This document shows positions 29,372-40,007 of a stretch of DNA of 64,000 nucleotides, in pieces (position 1 is the stretch's first letter; each line of letters starts with the position of its first letter). Made by a program: the position numbers and the translations under genes. Source of the stretch: Flavobacteriales bacterium (lineage in GTDB: Bacteria > Bacteroidota > Bacteroidia > Flavobacteriales_E > Vicingaceae); the NCBI GenBank assembly GCA_002401955.1, contig NVUQ01000008.1, forward strand, positions 1 through 64,000. The letters are read 5' to 3'. Below the pieces are notes generated by a model. That model had not been told where the DNA came from and made no database searches. It saw only the letters and a program-made list of their open reading frames with translations.

Positions 29372-30292
29372 ATGAAAAAAGACATGAAAAATATTTTAAG
29401 AACATTAATTGTTGTTTGTGTTGTTAATGTAGCATTTGCACAGCAGGTGCCATTAACAAGTCAATATATGTTTAATAATTATTTATTGAATCCAGCAGAA
29501 GCAGGAACAAAAGATTATGTTTCAGCATCGCTATCAGTTAGATCACAATGGACAGGGATGGAAGGCTCTCCAAATACTCAGTTTTTTAGTTTACAGAGTA
29601 AATTAGGAAAAAAAATGGGGGTTGGTTGTTACGTATATAAAGATGAAACAGGTCCAATATATGAACAAGGTATTCAATTGTCTTATGCATATCATTTAAC
29701 GATATCCGATAAATCTAAATTATCATTTAGCTTAGCAGGATCATTCTTTTTTCATGATTTAAATAAAGCAGTTTTAACACCTGAAGAACAAGATGACGAT
29801 GCAATTAACTCATTGAAAATAAACTCATCATCTCCTGACATTAATTTTGGAATTTTGTATTATTCAGATAAATATAAGGTAGGAATTTCATCACCCCAAT
29901 TATTACAAAATAAAATTTATGGCAATAGAAATGGTGAGATAACTAATAAATTAGCAAGGCACTATTATCTTTTTGGAGAATATAAATTTGATATTAGTGA
30001 TAATATAGCTGTTGTACCATCAACACTAGTTAAATATGTAGCAGGAGCACCTTTTCAGTTTGATTTAAACACAAAAGGTATTTATAAAGAAAAATATTGG
30101 CTAGGTGTTTCTTACCGATATAGCAATGCTATAGTTGCTTTAGCAGGATTGAATTACAAGAATTTATCTTTTGGATATGCTTATGATTATACTATGACAG
30201 ATATTAATGCATACTCATCAGGAGGTCATGAATTTTTTCTTGCTCTTAAAGTTCATAAAAAGAAAGAAGTATCAAGCAAAAAGTTTGATTAG
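29372..30292 (+). CDS. PorP/SprF family type IX secretion system membrane protein
   Basis: QQVPLTSQYMFNNYLLNPAEAGTKDYVSASLSVRSQWTGMEGSPNTQFFS. Confidence 0.93.
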   Translation: MKKDMKNILRTLIVVCVVNVAFAQQVPLTSQYMFNNYLLNPAEAGTKDYVSASLSVRSQWTGMEGSPNTQFFSLQSKLGKKMGVGCYVYKDETGPIYEQGIQLSYAYHLTISDKSKLSFSLAGSFFFHDLNKAVLTPEEQDDDAINSLKINSSSPDINFGILYYSDKYKVGISSPQLLQNKIYGNRNGEITNKLARHYYLFGEYKFDISDNIAVVPSTLVKYVAGAPFQFDLNTKGIYKEKYWLGVSYRYSNAIVALAGLNYKNLSFGYAYDYTMTDINAYSSGGHEFFLALKVHKKKEVSSKKFD

Positions 30293-31047
30293 TTCTTTTT
30301 TAAGAATTGTCCAATTTTAGAAAGTGGTTTAAAAATTAAGGTATAAGGCATAGGTTTAATACCATTGATTGACCATGCTTTTTTATCCTCACGGTTTGCT
30401 TTAATTCGGTTTATTAGGCTAATATTACTAACCCCGCCAATTCTCATTCTAACAATCACTCTTGGTAAATATCCAAGTTTAATTTTATGTTTGTGAATAA
30501 ATCGAAGCATTATTTCATAGTCTGCAGCTGACTTAAGTTCTAAATTAAAAGAGCCATATTTATTGTAGATCTCTTTTTTAACAAAAAAAGTAGGGTGTGG
30601 AGGCATCCAGCCGTTAAAAAACATTCCATCTTTATAAGATCCAGATTTCCAGGTTCTAGTAACTTTTTCAGTATCAATTCTATCAACATAAACTAAATCA
30701 GCATAGCAAGCCTCTAATTTTTCTTTTTCAAATAGATCAACAATATTTTCAATAACGTTATTATCTTCATAAAGATCGTCAGAATTTAATATGGCTATAA
30801 TTTCGCCAGTAGCTAATTCTATCCCTTTATTTATTGCATCATAAAGACCATTGTCTTTTTCAGAAATAATTTTAGATATGTTATTCTTATAGTTCTCAAT
30901 TATTTCAAGAGTGTTATCTGTAGATTTTCCATCAACAATAATATATTCTATATTATTATGAGTTTGTGATACAACAGATTTTATAGTAGCCTCGATAGTC
31001 TCGGAACTATTATAACAAACTGTAATGATCGAAACTTTTAGGTACAT
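30289..31047 (-). CDS. Glycosyltransferase family 2
   Basis: VSIITVCYNSSETIEATIKSVVSQTHNNIEYIIVDGKSTDNT. Confidence 0.9.
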   Translation of the reverse strand: MYLKVSIITVCYNSSETIEATIKSVVSQTHNNIEYIIVDGKSTDNTLEIIENYKNNISKIISEKDNGLYDAINKGIELATGEIIAILNSDDLYEDNNVIENIVDLFEKEKLEACYADLVYVDRIDTEKVTRTWKSGSYKDGMFFNGWMPPHPTFFVKKEIYNKYGSFNLELKSAADYEIMLRFIHKHKIKLGYLPRVIVRMRIGGVSNISLINRIKANREDKKAWSINGIKPMPYTLIFKPLSKIGQFLKKN

Positions 31048-31051
31048 TAAT

Positions 31052-31603
31052 CTATAATTCAGTTATTCGATTCTTAATTTTTATCGCAGGATTTCCTTGA
31101 TAGATTGAGTTAAATTCAAGATTCGATGTAGCTATTGAAGCAACTGATAATACAGCATTTTCGTTTAATATAACTCCTGGGCAAACAATAGCTTTAGCTC
31201 CAACCCAACAGCCGTCTTTTAAAACTATGGGTTTAACAATTAAATCAAAAGTAGATTTTTTAAAATCATGATTACCACACAATAACATAGCTCCTTGTGA
31301 TAGGCAACAATTTTCACCAATTGTAACTTGATCAAGATTATCAATCCATACTTTTTCACCAATCCATGAATAATCACCAATTGTTAATTTCCAAGGGTAT
31401 TTAATATTCACTTTAGGTTTAATATTTACTCCTTTTCCAATTTTTGCACCAAAAAGTTTTAAAATAAACACTTTAAAAGATGAGATAGGAATGATATATG
31501 AATTAAGAAATACGGCATTACAACAATACCAAATGAGTTCAATTAGTTTGTTTCTCCCTGGTTTAAACCAATTGTTGTTGTATGTCTTAAGTTCAACTTT
31601 CAA
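31052..31603 (-). CDS. WcaF-like hexapeptide acetyltransferase
   Basis: LIWYCCNAVFLNSYIIPISSFKVFILKLFGAKIGKGVNIKPKVNIKYPWKLTIGDYSWIG. Confidence 0.85.
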   Translation of the reverse strand: MKVELKTYNNNWFKPGRNKLIELIWYCCNAVFLNSYIIPISSFKVFILKLFGAKIGKGVNIKPKVNIKYPWKLTIGDYSWIGEKVWIDNLDQVTIGENCCLSQGAMLLCGNHDFKKSTFDLIVKPIVLKDGCWVGAKAIVCPGVILNENAVLSVASIATSNLEFNSIYQGNPAIKIKNRITEL

Positions 31604-31604
31604 G

Positions 31605-32723
31605 TTATGTGAATAGTTTTTTGGTATCTTCTATTTCAGTTATTGAATTTATTTCTTCACTTACAAATTTATAACAATTATTTCTAATTGTATCGTATTC
31701 GTTTTCCTCTAATGATAAACAATGTCTTAAGGTGTTTATGAATTTAGCATTATCATTTAGGTTAATTTCCCAACCTATATGTTTTTCACTTAAATTTTCC
31801 CATGGCGTATTGTTACTAATAATCAATCCACAACCAGCTGTTAACGCTTCAATAATTACATGTCCGTAATTTTCATGAAGAGTTGGGAGTATGAAAAAAT
31901 GGTAATTAGCTAATGTTGTTGTTACATCAATAGGATTAATTTCGCCTTTATATTGGGCATTAATTTTATTAGAATCAATAATTTTTAAACACTTTTTCCA
32001 ATAGTTTTTGTCTTCTATACTGCCATATATATCTAATGAAATGTGATTGAATTCTTTTAATAAATTTAAAACATAGATTAAATTTTTTTTCGGAGAAATT
32101 CTTGAAAAGAAAACAAGGTTTAATTCTTCCTTTACTTTTGATATTCTTTTCTCATCAATAACACAAATACTTATATTTGAAGCAGTTTTAATTTTTGATT
32201 TATAGCCAAAAACAGCAATAATATCATTTTTTTCTCCTTCGTTTGTAGCATGCCAAGTAACATTTTTATAATAGGATAAAATTTTAGAAATAGTTAAGAA
32301 TATTTTTTTCTTAAAAGGCTTAATTGATAAAGCACCTTTTCCGAGCATGCCTCTTGGAGCAATAATTATATTTTGTTTAGATAGTTTGTTGAGTGTTAAT
32401 AGGGGTTTAATTGTGAAGTTCTTAGAAAATAAGCTATTAAAATAATATTTATCGTAATCAGTATTATTTATATGGTCACTTATCCATTTGTTACAAGTAT
32501 CTGGGGTTAAGTATATTATAGAGTATTTCTCTTTCGAAATCCAACTATTTAATTTAAGGTTTTTATATGAAGATTCTTCATTAATATCTCTATCAGAGGT
32601 TATAATATAAAAATCAAAATTATCAGATAATGAATTAATAATATTGGTGATAGATTTAATTGGACCTCCAGCTTTAAATCCGGGGGTAAACCAATCAATG
32701 AATATGAGTATTTTAGGATTCAA
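31605..32723 (-). CDS. Glycosyltransferase, GT4-like
   Basis: LIFIDWFTPGFKAGGPIKSITNII; LPTLHENYGHVIIEALTAGCGLI. Confidence 0.85.
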   Translation of the reverse strand: MNPKILIFIDWFTPGFKAGGPIKSITNIINSLSDNFDFYIITSDRDINEESSYKNLKLNSWISKEKYSIIYLTPDTCNKWISDHINNTDYDKYYFNSLFSKNFTIKPLLTLNKLSKQNIIIAPRGMLGKGALSIKPFKKKIFLTISKILSYYKNVTWHATNEGEKNDIIAVFGYKSKIKTASNISICVIDEKRISKVKEELNLVFFSRISPKKNLIYVLNLLKEFNHISLDIYGSIEDKNYWKKCLKIIDSNKINAQYKGEINPIDVTTTLANYHFFILPTLHENYGHVIIEALTAGCGLIISNNTPWENLSEKHIGWEINLNDNAKFINTLRHCLSLEENEYDTIRNNCYKFVSEEINSITEIEDTKKLFT

Positions 32724-32817
32724 AAGTGAATAGTATTATTTTATTTTTTAAATATAAAATTTCTTAATCAATTATAACTTATTATTTTGGTAAATTCGTT
32801 TCCAAGATTATTTTTTG

Positions 32818-33798
32818 ATGAAAACAGCAATAATTACAGGTATTTCTGGGCAGGATGGAGCTTATTTAGCAAGATTATTGTTAAGTAAAGATTTTAGGGT
32901 GATAGGAGTTATTAGACAGAATAAAAGTATACCAATTATTGGACTAGATTTTTTAGGAATTTCAAAAAATGTAGAGTTAAAAGAAATAAATTTATTAGAT
33001 GGTATAGCTGTTGAAAATTTAATAAAAGAATATCAACCTGATGAGTTTTATAATTTAGCTGCGCAAAGTTCGGTAGGTTTATCGTTTAAATCTCCAGTTG
33101 CTACATTTGAGTTTAATACAATAAGTACAATTAATATATTAGAAGCAATTAAAAATCACTCTTTAACAACTAAATTCTATCAAGCTTCGAGTAGTGAAAT
33201 GTTTGGGAATATTGGTGAGGAAAATTTACCTCTTAAAGAGTCGGTTTTGTTTCATCCCGCTAGCCCTTATGGTATTTCTAAAGCATCAGCTCATTGGATT
33301 ACGGTTAATTATAGAGAGGCTTATGGGGTAAAGGCTTGTTGTGGCATCCTTTTTAACCACGAATCTTGTTTGAGAGGAGAGAATTTTGTAATCAAAAAAA
33401 TTATCAGAACGGGGTTAGAAATAAAAGAAGGTAAATCTGAGAAGTTAAAGTTAGGTGAATTATCTGTTCAGAGAGATTGGGGTTATGCTCCGAAATTTGT
33501 AGAAGCAATGTGGTTAATGTTACAGCAAGATAATTCTAACGATTATCTTATTTGTTCAGGAAATGTTATTAGTTTAAGAGAGATAACCGAAATTGTATTC
33601 AAAAAATTAGAGTTAGATTTTGATAAATATGTTGAGATTGAAGCCTCCTTAATGCGAAATGTTGAACTAGATATTATTTATGGAGATAATTCTAAAGCAA
33701 AAAATGAATTAGGTTGGAATTATGATATTTCATCGAATCAATTGATAGAAAAATTAATTAAAGATGAAAAGGAGTTTCTTGAATGGAAGAAAAAATGA
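32818..33798 (+). CDS. GDP-mannose 4,6-dehydratase-like SDR
   Basis: IITGISGQDGAYLARLLL, YNLAAQSSVGLSF, FNHESCLRGENFV. Confidence 0.85.
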   Translation: MKTAIITGISGQDGAYLARLLLSKDFRVIGVIRQNKSIPIIGLDFLGISKNVELKEINLLDGIAVENLIKEYQPDEFYNLAAQSSVGLSFKSPVATFEFNTISTINILEAIKNHSLTTKFYQASSSEMFGNIGEENLPLKESVLFHPASPYGISKASAHWITVNYREAYGVKACCGILFNHESCLRGENFVIKKIIRTGLEIKEGKSEKLKLGELSVQRDWGYAPKFVEAMWLMLQQDNSNDYLICSGNVISLREITEIVFKKLELDFDKYVEIEASLMRNVELDIIYGDNSKAKNELGWNYDISSNQLIEKLIKDEKEFLEWKKK

Positions 33799-33801
33799 AA
33801 T

Positions 33802-34794
33802 TTATTTTTTAGAATTACTGATTTCTTTATATAATTTAATGTATTGCTGAGCTATTTTATGAGCTTCAAATCTTTTAATATTTTGCAATCCTTTTAGAAT
33901 TAAAGTCTCTCTTAATTCAGGATTGTTGATTAGTGACAATATTCCATTTTTTATTTCTTTTATTGATAAAGGATTAACAAGCAAAGCTCCATCTCCAGCA
34001 ATTTCAGGCATAGAGGCTAAATTAGATGTTATTACGGGCCTTCCAATTGCTTGAGCCTCTATAATTGGTAAACCAAAACCTTCGTAAGTTGATACAAAGG
34101 AAACGATATCACATTGTTTGTATAATTTGTATAATTCAATGTCAGATACATTATGGAAGTTTTGATAAGATGTATTATAGGTCTGTAACAATTGTATTTG
34201 AGAATCATTTAATAAACCAACAAGTAAAAGATTAATGTTTAAACCTTTTACAGCTTCTAAAAGTGAATTTAAATTTTTATTTTCTTTGGTTCCAATATGT
34301 AGTATGTTTGGTTTAGATTCGTTAAATGTTAATTTATCAAATAAATAAATTGGAGAGATACAGTTGTATATCACTTTTATTTTTTCACTTGAAACGTTTA
34401 TTTTTTTTAGTATTTCTGATTTAGAGAATTCTGAAATAGTAATAATTTGATAAGATTTTTTGATTGGTAAATCAAACCATAATAATTTTAATAAAAATCG
34501 TTTTAAACCAGAGGTTCTTATTATGGGGTAAACATCATGAATAGTTAACATTGTTTTTTTTCTACACATTAATAAATTACAATAATGAATATCACCCGAA
34601 ATGTGATTAATTTGAGATTGATTTACACCTGCGTATATTATGTTAAGTATACGCTTAATAATTCCTTTACTTTTATAAGGTAGTTCAATAATAGAGGTGT
34701 TATAATCTTCAAAATAAGGAATAAGTGAATTGTATACTTTTTCTATACTATGTTTATCAATTCCTTTTTTTCTATAAAAGATGTTAATTTTCAT
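33802..34794 (-). CDS. Glycosyltransferase, GT4-like
   Basis: FVSTYEGFGLPIIEAQAIGRPVITSNLASMPEIAGDGALLVNP. Confidence 0.9.
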   Translation of the reverse strand: MKINIFYRKKGIDKHSIEKVYNSLIPYFEDYNTSIIELPYKSKGIIKRILNIIYAGVNQSQINHISGDIHYCNLLMCRKKTMLTIHDVYPIIRTSGLKRFLLKLLWFDLPIKKSYQIITISEFSKSEILKKINVSSEKIKVIYNCISPIYLFDKLTFNESKPNILHIGTKENKNLNSLLEAVKGLNINLLLVGLLNDSQIQLLQTYNTSYQNFHNVSDIELYKLYKQCDIVSFVSTYEGFGLPIIEAQAIGRPVITSNLASMPEIAGDGALLVNPLSIKEIKNGILSLINNPELRETLILKGLQNIKRFEAHKIAQQYIKLYKEISNSKK

Positions 34795-36134
34795 TCTTCT
34801 ATATTTTTAACCCCTTCAAAAGCACCAATAAAAAAGAATAATGTTGAACTAGGATTTAATGTAATAGCTGTGCAGTATAAAAAGATTATAAATATTGAGA
34901 AATCGTTTTTAGATGCAATTTTATTATTGAATAATATTTTAAGAAAAGGTATTAAGAGTAAAAATAAACCAATAATTCCAAAATCGAACATATAAGTCAT
35001 TAAAGCAGAATTAAATGGGATTAAAAAACGGCCATGACCAGATAGTCCAGATTTTCCAGGGTATTCTTTTGCTAGTGCAAAATTATAATTACCAGGACCT
35101 ATTCCTAAAATAAACATTTCTGGGTAGTCAAGTATAAACTCTTGACCTTTTAACTCTGCCCTAATTTCTTCTTGCTCCAGTTGTTTATCTACCCTAACCT
35201 CATAAAGAGTGTCTAGATACACTTTTTGATATAAGTAAGTACTTAATCCTAGTACAATCAATACAGTAAGTTGGCGAAATAATGTTTTATTGAAATTAAT
35301 AAATAGAGTATAGATCATTAAAAAAAGAAGAAATACTCCAATAGAAATGTAAATAGAGGTTGAATAAGTTAACCAAAGAACTGTACCGTGAATGATAAAT
35401 AAAAAACAGTAGGGAAGAAGTTTTATTTTTTTTATTAGTTCATTTTTATATTTAAATAATATAATCAGACTAATCACTAGAAAATAAGTTAATCGTTTTG
35501 GTTCGTTGGCAAAAGAATTGACTCTAAAAACAAGGTTTTCGCCACCTTGAAACCCTCCAAAACCAGTTTTATTAGCACTATAAACAATTCCTCGATAAGA
35601 CCAACCAAATTGATGTGCAAAGTATTGATAAATCCCATAAAAACATAAAACCGTTGTAGTAATGATAAATGCTTTTAATAATCGTTGTTTTCCATATAGT
35701 TTCGTACACTCTTTTCGTATTATAATAAATATTAAAATAAAGTTAGAGTAACTAATAATCTGAATTAGTAGTCTTGTTTTGATAAGCGGAGTGTTAATAT
35801 AAGATGCATAATAGTTTGTATATAAAAATCCAATAATTACTGAAAAAGCTATTAATAACCATACTCTTCCTACCCATGAGTTATCATTATTATTATTTGA
35901 AGAAAAATAATTAGCTCCTTTACTTAAGATAACAGAACCTATATATATAATAGGAACCAATTTATCTGCGGTTAGCATGGATCCAAGAGGAATAAAAAAA
36001 AAGCAGCTTATACAGGCTGGTAAAATGTATAAAATACGATGAGGTTTTGTTTGACCAGCCCAATACGCATAAGCTATCATAAAAAAAACGAAAGCATAAT
36101 CAATAAAACCGTGTCCGATTAAATTATCGTTCAT
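34791..36134 (-). CDS. O-antigen polymerase/ligase-like polytopic membrane protein
   Basis: 447 aa, about 11 TM segments; large loop before ...ILGIGPGNYNFALAKEYPGKSGLSGHGRF. Confidence 0.75.
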   Translation of the reverse strand: MNDNLIGHGFIDYAFVFFMIAYAYWAGQTKPHRILYILPACISCFFFIPLGSMLTADKLVPIIYIGSVILSKGANYFSSNNNNDNSWVGRVWLLIAFSVIIGFLYTNYYASYINTPLIKTRLLIQIISYSNFILIFIIIRKECTKLYGKQRLLKAFIITTTVLCFYGIYQYFAHQFGWSYRGIVYSANKTGFGGFQGGENLVFRVNSFANEPKRLTYFLVISLIILFKYKNELIKKIKLLPYCFLFIIHGTVLWLTYSTSIYISIGVFLLFLMIYTLFINFNKTLFRQLTVLIVLGLSTYLYQKVYLDTLYEVRVDKQLEQEEIRAELKGQEFILDYPEMFILGIGPGNYNFALAKEYPGKSGLSGHGRFLIPFNSALMTYMFDFGIIGLFLLLIPFLKILFNNKIASKNDFSIFIIFLYCTAITLNPSSTLFFFIGAFEGVKNIEE

Positions 36135-37311
36135 GGTATAGGTTCATTAATTGTTCTGCTGCGTTTGACCAAGTGTAATGTTGTTTAAACTTGTTGAGCA
36201 ATGTCGGGTTTGTTTGTATTGAGTCAAGTATTTTTACATAATGAGCAATAATTGGTTTTAAGGTATTAATATTGTTTTCAATGATGGGACCTTCTATCAT
36301 TTCCAGCATTTCAGGGATAGCACCTGTTGGTGTGCCTAAAACGGGAATTCCATAAGCAATAGCATCTAGTACTGTTAAACAAAATCCTTCTTCAGAAGAA
36401 ATTTGTATATAAAGATCGGCTTCTGTGTAATATGTTTTTAGTTCTTCATTACTTACACTAGTATTTAAAAACAAAGAACCTGTTAGTTTTAAATCCAGTA
36501 TTTTGTTTTTAATCATATTAACATATGCTTGGTTTCTGTTAGGTCCCACTATATTCCATTTAAAATCAATGCCTTCTTGTTTTAAATAGTTAGAAATTAA
36601 AGGAATTAGATGCTGGTTTTTGTGAGGAACGATTCCTCCCGCGGTTAAAATATTGATAGTTGTAGAAGACTTTAATCTTCGAGGTATTGTACTAATATGT
36701 TCTGCGCCTCCAAGTCCTATTGTATGAATTTTACTAGGATTAACGTATTTTTTTAGTTCATTTTTAACCAATTTACAATCGGCTATATAAATATCAAATT
36801 CATTTTTTTTAATACGTTTTTTATTGATAAAATAAACACCAATCTTACGGATTTCATCCTTGATATAATTTAAAGTTTTGTCACCTTTCCAAGATCTAGA
36901 ACATTCAAAAGGAGGTATGTTGTGAATTGTATGAAATGTTTTTACGCCTTTTAATCGAAGAGCCTTGGTGTTAAGAATTTCAGCAACAAAAAGACCAAAT
37001 AAAATGTGTACGACTTCAATTTGATATTGCTGAGTTATATCAATAATGTTATTATTTATAAACTGACATAATGTTTTTCTTTCGTTAGCATCATAAAGTA
37101 AACTTTCACCAGATTTTACTCCTAAATTTAATAGTGTAAGATTATTTTGTGGATGTTTGGAAGGTGTTATTTTGTTATCTGCACCAACAGAAGGAACTAG
37201 TAAATAAACATTAACGCCCAATTTAGCAAGGTTGATTGCTGTATTTTCGACATAAGAAACAGTTCCTCCAATTTTAGGATAATAATGTTCGGAAATTAAT
37301 AAAACATTCAT
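36124..37311 (-). CDS. Glycosyltransferase, GT4-like
   Basis: LLISEHYYPKIGGTVSYVENTA; ISSEEGFCLTVLDAIAYGIPVLGTPTGAIPEM. Confidence 0.9.
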   Translation of the reverse strand: MNVLLISEHYYPKIGGTVSYVENTAINLAKLGVNVYLLVPSVGADNKITPSKHPQNNLTLLNLGVKSGESLLYDANERKTLCQFINNNIIDITQQYQIEVVHILFGLFVAEILNTKALRLKGVKTFHTIHNIPPFECSRSWKGDKTLNYIKDEIRKIGVYFINKKRIKKNEFDIYIADCKLVKNELKKYVNPSKIHTIGLGGAEHISTIPRRLKSSTTINILTAGGIVPHKNQHLIPLISNYLKQEGIDFKWNIVGPNRNQAYVNMIKNKILDLKLTGSLFLNTSVSNEELKTYYTEADLYIQISSEEGFCLTVLDAIAYGIPVLGTPTGAIPEMLEMIEGPIIENNINTLKPIIAHYVKILDSIQTNPTLLNKFKQHYTWSNAAEQLMNLYHER

Positions 37312-37384
37312 TTAATTTTGTTTAATAATAATTGTGTGTTTTAAATCTTAACATCGTTCAAAAATAGGGATATTATTTTTAGCT

Positions 37385-38278
37385 TTAATTTAAATATTTG
37401 GGACCTGATTTGTGAGCTTTGTACGCAGTGATAAAAGAATTAATGACTCTTGTAATTACTGTATAATATAACTGAGGCCTAATTAAAATGGTCTTATTTA
37501 AAATAAGATATCTCAAAGTGGCTAAAAAGTATTCTAATCTAAATTTTGTAGGAGCCATTTTTAAATCAAAATAAATTGCGCCAACCATATTGTGTTTAGC
37601 TTTAATGTAGTTAGAATCATTCCACGAACGAATTCCACCTAAAGGTTCATTTAAATGAATTAATGTTGCATTAGCATCATAAAGAAAGAGTCCATATTTT
37701 TTACTAACCCGTAAACAAAAATCGGTCTCTTCTCGATGTGCGCCTCGTGTGTAGTTTTCATCCATGCCACCAACAGCAATGGCAATATTTTTTCTTACAC
37801 TTAGATTGTTTGATCGGCCAGAATTAACAAAGGTATTAACTCCATAGTTTTTAGGGTAGTAAAAAAAACCAACTATATGGTTGAAACTTCTGCTAGTTCT
37901 TGAATAAGATATAGGGGTATCATATTTATCAAAACTTCTGCCAACTACTCCCGAAATATTTTTATCTATATAATGTCTATGATGATTATAAACGAAATAT
38001 TGATTTTTTATTAATACATCATCATCAATAAATAAAAGAATATCACTCTTAGAATTCCGTATTCCAATATTTCGAGCAGCAGAAGCAGATTCATTATGTG
38101 ATTTTATAAAAGAAACATTATCAGGGAAGATGTCTATGTTGAATTGATTAAACTCTGATTGATAGATTACCAGAATTTCAAAAGTGACAGTAATTTGTTT
38201 TTCTAAACAATATAAAGTTTGTTTTAATTTATCTTCTCTATTAATAGTTGGAATAATTATTGAAACTTGATATTTCAT
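37385..38278 (-). CDS. Glycosyltransferase family 2 (tandem paralog A)
   Basis: VSIIIPTINREDKL...SASAARNIGIRNSKSDILLFIDDDVLI. Confidence 0.88.
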   Translation of the reverse strand: MKYQVSIIIPTINREDKLKQTLYCLEKQITVTFEILVIYQSEFNQFNIDIFPDNVSFIKSHNESASAARNIGIRNSKSDILLFIDDDVLIKNQYFVYNHHRHYIDKNISGVVGRSFDKYDTPISYSRTSRSFNHIVGFFYYPKNYGVNTFVNSGRSNNLSVRKNIAIAVGGMDENYTRGAHREETDFCLRVSKKYGLFLYDANATLIHLNEPLGGIRSWNDSNYIKAKHNMVGAIYFDLKMAPTKFRLEYFLATLRYLILNKTILIRPQLYYTVITRVINSFITAYKAHKSGPKYLN

Positions 38279-39183
38279 TATTGGGTGATGTATTTTGGAC
38301 CATTCTTTAATAGAATAAGGCCATTAAAAATGCCTCTAATCAATTTTAAAAATGTAACTATTGCTAAATCAGGCCTTCTTATAATTTCTTTTCGGTAAAA
38401 GAAAAAAAATAAAGTAGCAAACAAATGAACAGGATAATGCTTTATTTTAACATCCTTAAATATAAAATAAAAAGCACCATCAAAATGATGCTGTGCTTTA
38501 GTCTTTACACTTTTATTCCATGATCTTACCCCTCCTGTTTGTCTGCCAATATGAATTAATGAACATCTAGGATCAAAAAGATACCAACCAAATTTTTTTG
38601 TATAACGATGATTAAAATCACTTTCTTCCCTATGAGCACCTTTAACAAAATTTTCGTCCATACCTCCAATTTCTAAAGTATGTTTTCTTCTAACACATAA
38701 ATTACCTGCACCACCATCATTAATTGTACATTCTTCGGTGTAATTACGAGGGAAGAATAACCATCCCCAATGTTTATTATGGCTCCATTTATGACGAATA
38801 TCTCTAACAGTTTTGGTATTAATATCTATTATTGGACCAACAATTCCGCTTATTGAAGTATCTTTTAGGTTTGAAATAAAATAACTTAGATATTCTTTAT
38901 CATTAATAATTACATCATCATCCAAAAATAGTAGAATATCACCTTTACTTTCAATTATACCAATATTTCTTGCTGCTGATGCGGATTTAACATTTGAAAG
39001 GATATAGTTTGTTATCGAGTTTGATTTAATTTGAGATACAATTTTTTCATTAATATTATCAGTTTGATCAATAATAATGATTTCAAAATCTTTAAAATTT
39101 TGTCTCATTAAATCATTTACAGTATTCAGTAAATCATTATAACGATTAATCGTAGGGATAATAACTGATAATTTTATTTTCAC
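38278..39183 (-). CDS. Glycosyltransferase family 2 (tandem paralog B)
   Basis: LSVIIPTINRYNDL...SASAARNIGIIESKGDILLFLDDDVII. Confidence 0.88.
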   Translation of the reverse strand: MKIKLSVIIPTINRYNDLLNTVNDLMRQNFKDFEIIIIDQTDNINEKIVSQIKSNSITNYILSNVKSASAARNIGIIESKGDILLFLDDDVIINDKEYLSYFISNLKDTSISGIVGPIIDINTKTVRDIRHKWSHNKHWGWLFFPRNYTEECTINDGGAGNLCVRRKHTLEIGGMDENFVKGAHREESDFNHRYTKKFGWYLFDPRCSLIHIGRQTGGVRSWNKSVKTKAQHHFDGAFYFIFKDVKIKHYPVHLFATLFFFFYRKEIIRRPDLAIVTFLKLIRGIFNGLILLKNGPKYITQ

Positions 39184-39221
39184 AGGATGAATTTAAAATA
39201 AATATTCGAATTGAAGATTCT

Positions 39222-40007
39222 TTAATTTATTTTTGGAGTTAAAAAAATATTGACAATGTTTTCAGATTTCATGGCTTTGTCTTTGTCAAATTTTTCCATT
39301 TGGTAACTAGGTCTAATAAACATTTGACCTTCATAATTTTTAGTATCAATTAATTCAAAAATATCAATTATTTCTTGTTTCGATAAAAAGGGGTTATGAA
39401 GCTCAATTGCCAACTTAGGTTTTTTTGATAATAGTTTTTTAGCTCCTTTTAAAACTTCTAATTCAAATCCTTCTACATCAATTTTTAAAAAAGTAAAATC
39501 TCCATATTCTTCGGCTAAATCATCAGCAGCAACTACATCCATTTTAAAATCGGTTTCAGTATTTTTAGAAACATTAGCATTACCATTTTGAAAAGGTTCG
39601 TATGATATAATCCCTTTTTTACTTCCAGCAGCAGCATTTAATATTTGTGAATTTTTAAACCCATTTAAACTCAAATTAGAATGTGCATACATCGCAGACT
39701 TTGGTTGTAATTCAACCCCCAAGTAAGCTCCACCTTTTAGATGATTACTAATAAAAGAAGCATAAAAACCATAATGAACCCCTAATTCTAGGACCCTATC
39801 TTCAGGTTGTATCATTGAATTAAGAATCTTTAGTTCTTCAATGTTGTTCTTAAACTCTACGTCATACCATCTTTTTGCAACCTCATCAGGAATCCATGCT
39901 TTAAATTTCTGATTACATGTGTCATATTTTTTTTGATAAGGATAGTTGCTTTGTTCTTTGAGGCTTAGTAAGTTAAAGCCTAACTTATTAAATATTTTAT
40001 TTAGCAT
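39222..40007 (-). CDS. FkbM family methyltransferase
   Basis: RVLELGVHYGFYASFISNHLKGGAYLGVELQP; FLKIDVEGFELEVLKGA. Confidence 0.85.
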   Translation of the reverse strand: MLNKIFNKLGFNLLSLKEQSNYPYQKKYDTCNQKFKAWIPDEVAKRWYDVEFKNNIEELKILNSMIQPEDRVLELGVHYGFYASFISNHLKGGAYLGVELQPKSAMYAHSNLSLNGFKNSQILNAAAGSKKGIISYEPFQNGNANVSKNTETDFKMDVVAADDLAEEYGDFTFLKIDVEGFELEVLKGAKKLLSKKPKLAIELHNPFLSKQEIIDIFELIDTKNYEGQMFIRPSYQMEKFDKDKAMKSENIVNIFLTPKIN

